From: Adiantum capillus-veneris
Taxonomy: Eukaryota; Streptophyta; Polypodiopsida; Polypodiales; Pteridaceae
Direction of reading: 5' to 3'
NCBI GenBank assembly: GCA_014529385.2
Contig: CM043944.1
Span: 172,670,740-172,734,739 of the forward strand
Length of the DNA: 64,000 nucleotides
A program made the translations under genes and the position numbers. Below are positions 59,373 to 64,000 of the stretch, one piece after another (positions within the stretch are counted from its first letter, which is position 1; every line of letters begins with the position of its first letter). The notes under the pieces were generated by a model. It was given only the letters and a program-made list of their open reading frames with translations. It ran no database searches and was not told where the DNA came from.

Positions 59373-60297
59373 CTAAAGTGTTCCTCCTCTATTGACGTCT
59401 CCCCAGCTCCATCCATCTGTGCAAAATTGTGGTAGCCCAAACTTCAGTTCTGCATTGAGGAAGGCTCGAAGATTTGAGACTAGCTTAGGGTCTTTATATA
59501 GTTTGGACATGATGGTGGTTCTAACTTCTGAAGACATGAAATCCATCAATTTAGCAATGTTTAATGGCACCTTTTGGGCTTCAGCCCCTTGACGTGGGGA
59601 AGATGGGAATATCCATTTCTTCGATAGGATCAGGTAGTCCCTCTGTAAACATTCTTTCCATCAAGAAGTAAGTACGCCCACTTTCCCATGACTTTAAGTC
59701 ACTTTCTTCTTGGATGACACTAGGTATGGCTAAGGGTCTATGGACTTGGTGAGGTTGTTGTTGCATAGGGAACACGGTGTCTGTAATCTGGATCTGCCTA
59801 GGTGTTGGTTCTAAATCCCTTTGGGTATCTTCTACCAAACTCCTTATTTGCTTGACTCACTCGATCTCCTCTGTAGGGTTTGGATAAGTTCCTATCTTCT
59901 TCTTGGATCCCTGCCATTGTGGCTCATGAAGGTCTTCCTTGTTGGTTTCTATCTTAGTGGTCGTTTTGGTCTCCATGGTTTCACTTGAATCAGAATCCTC
60001 TTCAGTGTCGTTCATATATACGGGGTTGTCACTAGTCCCTATGTTGGTCTTTGAACTGGGGTCTGACTTCGCTGCTTTTTGCGATCTCTTCCTTCGTGTT
60101 TTCTTATTTTTCTGAGATTGGACAATTGATGCTGTGTCTCTTTCCTCAAGAATAAAATTTTGTTTTTGGAGTATCGATCGTGTGAGCACGTTTATTGGTA
60201 CCACATGTGTACTTTGTGATGGCTCCTTGGTAACCTCAATCAAGTTTAATGGCGTGATCTTCGGTGAATTTGAAATATTTGGACATTGGGCAATCAA
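59373..60297 (-). pseudogene. Gag-protease linker fragments of element H
   Basis: Three minus-strand frames (59373-59570, 59581-59838, 59857-60297) in different phases. Content includes an α-helical MPLNIAKLMDFMSSEV stretch, a Gln/Pro-rich part and a Lys/Arg and Ser/Glu-rich part (KKTRRKRSQKAAKS, NDTEEDSDSSETMETK). They probably formed one linker in the ancestral polyprotein. Confidence 0.5.
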
Positions 60298-60681
60298 ATG
60301 ATCTATGCCACATTGATTACATGAGTATCGGCATTGTAGACGTGCTTGCTTGATTGGTTTGTGTTAGTGTGGCGTTCTTTTGTAGCCTAACAGGACACTC
60401 GGCCACATGATGTGGACCTCCACACTCATAGCATTGAAGAGGTGGTCTCTTAGTAGTGTAATTGATATTTTGGCCTCTTGCAGCAAGAGCAGCTACTTGA
60501 TAGACAGGTTTGACTCATCCCCAATAGTCCTCCATGTAGTATTATGGACTTTCTTCAAGCACATCCATCCCATAGGCAATATCAGGATCTATATCTTCCT
60601 CACAGCCTTCCAAACAAGCAATAGATGACTCACAACCCACTTGATTCACTAAAGTGATTCTCGGATGTGGTGGTTGCGGTC

Positions 60682-61640
60682 CTAGCACTGGAGGTGGTAA
60701 GGGTGTTGTTTGAACAATATTTTGGGCCCTAGGGACCATGTGTTGTGCTTTTGTTTAAGAGGTGGGGACGGAATCAATGCAGGCACTTGAGGTATGTTTG
60801 TCCATGCTAAGGTTGGTCTATTGGCCATCGCGCGCTTAAATACTATGCAATCCTTAGCTTGATGACCATACCTTCCACAGGCATTGCAGTTCCCATTAAA
60901 TTTTACTCTAAAAGTAGGGCATTCACTGGTACTATGCGGTCCATAGTATACTGAGCACCATTGTTGCTCCCTTCTTGGATACATATGATTGTTTTGCGGA
61001 GCACAATTGTCTCTAAGACTCTCCTGAATGGCCCTAGTGAGATCTGCTAAAGTCATCTCAGATATCTTTGGCTCCTTAGCAATAGGCTTTAGGGTCATTG
61101 GCTGATGCCCGATGCTTGCGAGCTAATAGATTTAGGCTCAACAGAACTCTTTCTCCTTGAATCATTAAATTATCCTCCAATTGGATCGCATTGGTGGTGA
61201 CTGCTTCCAAAGTGACGATACCTCTAACGACTATGCCATTGTAGATATCCTCATGTACTAATCCCCTAATGAATCTATCAAGCAATTGATTATTATTGAA
61301 GTGCTCATTTGGATTACAACGAGAATTCAAATGCTTCAGGCGACTAATAAAGTCTCTCACCGACTCTCCTTCCTCTCGTTGGGCTTTCTGGAGCTGAGAG
61401 GCTACACCCCAAAGTACTCCCTCTTGTATGCATTCTTCCAAGAACAATCTCCTAAGAGTAGGGTAAATCGTTTTTTCTTCCATCCTTAGGGTTCTATACC
61501 AATCCCCTGCCTTCCCACTTAAGGTTAGGCTTAAAGAATTACTCTTATGCAGGTCATTGTGCTCTCCTAGAGAATTGCATATTTGTTCAAACACTTCGAT
61601 ATGCTTTCTCACATCCCCGTCTCCACTAAATTTTTGTGTG
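60682..61640 (-). pseudogene. Gag capsid and zinc knuckle of element H
   Basis: The capsid region reads KFSGDGDVRKHIEVFEQICN (from about 61640) through LSGKAGDWYRTL, SRLKHLNSRCNPNEHFNNNQ and LLDRFIRGL, a typical Ty3-type Gag core. A frame change near 61090 leads to a second piece with the CCHC knuckle C-NA-C-GRYG-H-QAKD-C and a preceding CSVYYGPHSTSEC zinc-like pair. One frameshift separates them. Confidence 0.8.
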
Positions 61641-61741
61641 CGCTTAGCTATTTGTACTCCTTACTTCTAGGCTCTCTATCAGGCCTGTTACGCATATTCT
61701 TAGCAATAGATTGACCAATACCTTGAGCAAATGTTGCCAAG

Positions 61742-63448
61742 TCACCTAAGTGAATAGGCATCGTGGGTGAAAGCTGCTCCAGAGACTACATGTGGAGTAG
61801 GTATTGGCATTGGGCTTGGCGCATAGGAGGCCCTTGGGTTCCACGTTGGGTACGATGTTGTGCAATTTGGTGGCCCAAAGTTCATAGGTGTGGCCCTAGG
61901 CATAGCAGACATCGGATGTGACATGCTAATGCTAGCCGGTATGGTCCCATGGAAATAAGAGCTTGGGTGTTGTGGTTGTGGAGCATAGGTTGTGGGACTA
62001 CATGAGTACGAGGACCCATGGGTGTATACGATTGGTACACACTTTTAGGTACTGTTGGTTGCAGGCATTGAGCTACCATGTAGTGGTGCTTTACTAACAA
62101 ATGAGGTCCATGGCGTGTTTCTTGGCATGCCCATCATTGGGGTAGGCATGGTGTCATCAAGAGAAAGATGAGCTAGACTTGGAAAGGTAAAGCTATCACT
62201 TGTGGGCTCAGATTGCACTGAGACCCCTAGAAAAACAACATATGGAGGATCCATCGGACTTACCAAGGGAGTCTCTATTTGCGATAGGGTTGGTTGTTTA
62301 GCTTTCCCTGTATCCAAGAATCTCATGAGACCCATTGAAGGCATGTTGATCCCCTTGTTTTGTCTTTCTAACTCAATGACCCTATGGATGACCTCACAAA
62401 CTCTTTGTTGGTGATCCTCCACACTAGTAGCACCCATTGTGGATTGTAGGACATCTAACCAACCCACGTGATAGGTGTGACTTGTGTATAGGTCAGTTAC
62501 AATTTCAGTTTGTAGTTCGTACTCCCAGTTCTCATTTAAGAACGCTCCATCTAAGCTTGAGGTTCTAGGGGTGTCCTTTGAACTAGATGCAATGTTGCTT
62601 TCTAGGGGTTGGCCCTTAGCGGTTGCTAAGTTAGGAGCACTCGATGGCTCTCCTAGCAAGGATATTGACATAGGAGCTTTCGCTTTTAACTCTCTTTGTT
62701 GCTCCGCCTTGCGTAAGCTCTTGATTTACTTTTCCCTAGCCGCAATGATATATCGCTCAACCTCTTGCACTTTGGCAAGGCTTTTACCATCGGGTAATAT
62801 GACCTTGGAGGGAGATAGCTCTGAAGAGTCAGAGGGTGCAGTGAATGAAGTATTCACATGCACACTTCTAAGGGCATAGGGTCTACGTTGGTCATGAATG
62901 GAGAATTTACTTCCCCACCCCCTTCATTTACATCATTAGCTCCATGTTCGGAGCGAGTGGCTCTACTAAAGGTTTCCTTCAAGCGGCTAAGCATGCTCGA
63001 CCTGAACCGTGGACCCATGGCATGCATGTCTTGTCTTGAGCTATCGGGATTAGGCATTAGAAAACCCTCCATGACGTCGTAGTCAGAGGAAGAGTCACTA
63101 GCCGCTATATTTGGGTCTTGGTTTGTACTACCCCCGGGGCGGTCACTTTTTAGAATGTGTATGCTATCACGTGAGTTAACCGGAGAGGATTATTAAAAGA
63201 TCAAAATGTATCAAAATGCATACATACAGAGGGGGGTGGGGGTTTTTCAAATAGGCATTGAGGTATTATTAATAAACTCTTGAATGCACGTGATATAGGA
63301 AGCTTTTGATAAGTGACCGCCCCGGGGTACTACCTTGGGTCCCTGCCAAGGGCCCGGAACCTAAGGTAGGTGGATAATGAGAACTCGCGTAAGTCAAAAT
63401 TCTCTCGAGTTGCTCCGTCTCTAGCACACGACCAGAGCGAAGATGCAT
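61742..63448 (-). pseudogene. Gag N-terminal part of element H
   Basis: Starts MHLRSGRVLETEQLERIL at ATG 63448, an LRSGR-type opening common in plant Ty3 Gags. It continues through Ser/Pro/Met-rich sequence in several frames (62854-63072, 62045-62671, 61882-62100, 61742-61924). A 194-bp MITE interrupts it at 63133-63326. Removing it with one target copy joins Q-G-S-T-N-Q-D-P-N in frame. Other frameshifts and stops show that the copy is dead. Confidence 0.65.
63133..63326. mobile_element. 194-bp MITE with 8-bp target duplication
   Basis: Terminal inverted repeats CCCGGGGCGGTCACTT (63133-63148 and, inverted, 63311-63326) are perfect over 16 bp. They are flanked by the 8-bp duplication GTACTACC (63125-63132, 63327-63334). 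No coding capacity; it includes a GGGGGGTGGGGG run. An 8-bp duplication points to the hAT superfamily or a similar one. Excision restores the gag frame of element H. Confidence 0.9.
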
Positions 63449-63499
63449 GTGCCTTTGGCACCCTACAAGCGTCGGTGAATAACCTTGAAGGTTAACCAC

Positions 63500-64000
63500 T
63501 TACTTTTTTAGGCATCCGTTTTCACTCATTTTTTATGTTTTTTAATGTTTGGTTTTTTTAATAAAGTGTGTGATAGATCGAAACAAGCGTATCACTCAGA
63601 GGGTCGCGGTGTGCTTTACATCACAACGTTCGGCCACCTGAAGCTCCATTGGTCCTCAAAAAGATTGATTTTTAGCTACGTGTGAGGCTAAAATATGTAA
63701 TTTTAAAGGGCGACTGAGGCGTGAGCCTGAGCGTGAGCTTGGGCTTGGGTCTGGGCTTGGGTCTGGGAGATATTCCCGATCCCGATCCTACCTTTAAAAT
63801 TTTATTTATTCTTTGGTTTTTTTGTTTGTTTTTGGGATAAAGTCTACCAACAAGGGCACACACACACTCTACCTACCTACTTACAACTAATACACCTATT
63901 GTTACACACTAACACACTTCATTAGCTCTAACAGATCTACTTCCTAATTACTGTACTTTACAGAGAAGTAACATTATGGATCTACAACCTTAATACTAAC
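63500..64000 (-). other. Leader of element H or flanking DNA
   Basis: No LTR end or primer site was recognised. On the plus strand, 63717-63770 is a GC-rich short tandem of GAGCGTGAGC and GGGCTTGGGTCT units, giving a PRPKPRPKPK-type peptide on the minus strand. The right edge is AT-rich with TTACACACTAACACAC. Confidence 0.4.

Overview
The window looks like nuclear DNA of a land plant with a large, repeat-rich genome. The evidence is nested Ty3-type chromovirus retrotransposons with initiator-tRNA primer sites, a Ty1/copia relic, MITEs, long dinucleotide tracts and one apparent gene with a very large intron. A fern or another large-genome vascular plant would fit, but no species can be named from the sequence. 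No rRNA gene, CRISPR array or bacterial-type operon was seen.

Layout. 1-2696 is the 5' part of a minus-strand Ty3-like element (G): gag, leader and part of its LTR. Its LTR is split by element A (2697-11606, minus), a complete chromovirus with near-identical LTRs, a GAGAA target duplication and an uninterrupted 1649-codon polyprotein. The G LTR resumes at 11612, followed by non-coding DNA with microsatellites. Element B (15214-24117, plus, target duplication GAAAT) is a second, inverted copy of the A family, broken by three one-base indels and a stop. 25040-25183 and 48828-48887 look like the two exons of a 67-codon host gene. The 23.6 kb between them would be its intron and contains: a copia relic (E, 26070-27443), an LTR with primer site (F, 27473-27931), a short RT-less element (K, 28951-32211), and an old chromovirus (D, 32212 to about 46.4 kb). 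D is itself interrupted by a 719-bp hAT-like MITE (33734-34452) and by chromovirus C (34778-43298, minus, target duplication CATTC). A 187-bp tandem array of tRNA-SINE-like units follows at 47.3-48.0 kb. 49-53 kb holds a 170-bp tandem array and unassigned DNA, and 53164-54484 is an aged truncated LTR of the A/B family. From 54.9 kb to the right edge lies a minus-strand element (H) with a tandem-repeat LTR, PPT, a WVPK-repeat ORF, protease and gag, but no recognisable reverse transcriptase or integrase. Its gag is split by a 194-bp MITE.

Two results stand out. First, five different LTR families here (A/B, C, D, H, K) carry, 16-19 nt before the 3' LTR, a small hairpin with an AGGA (once AAGA) loop. 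The stem sequences differ between families while pairing is kept, which suggests a conserved RNA or DNA structure next to the polypurine tract. Second, a tiny gene appears to be split by an intron more than 100 times longer than its coding sequence and filled with at least three layers of nested transposons.

From the nesting and from LTR comparison by eye, D is oldest, C is intermediate, and B and A are youngest. A has intact coding capacity but a one-base change in its primer site. B has the standard primer site but a broken polyprotein.
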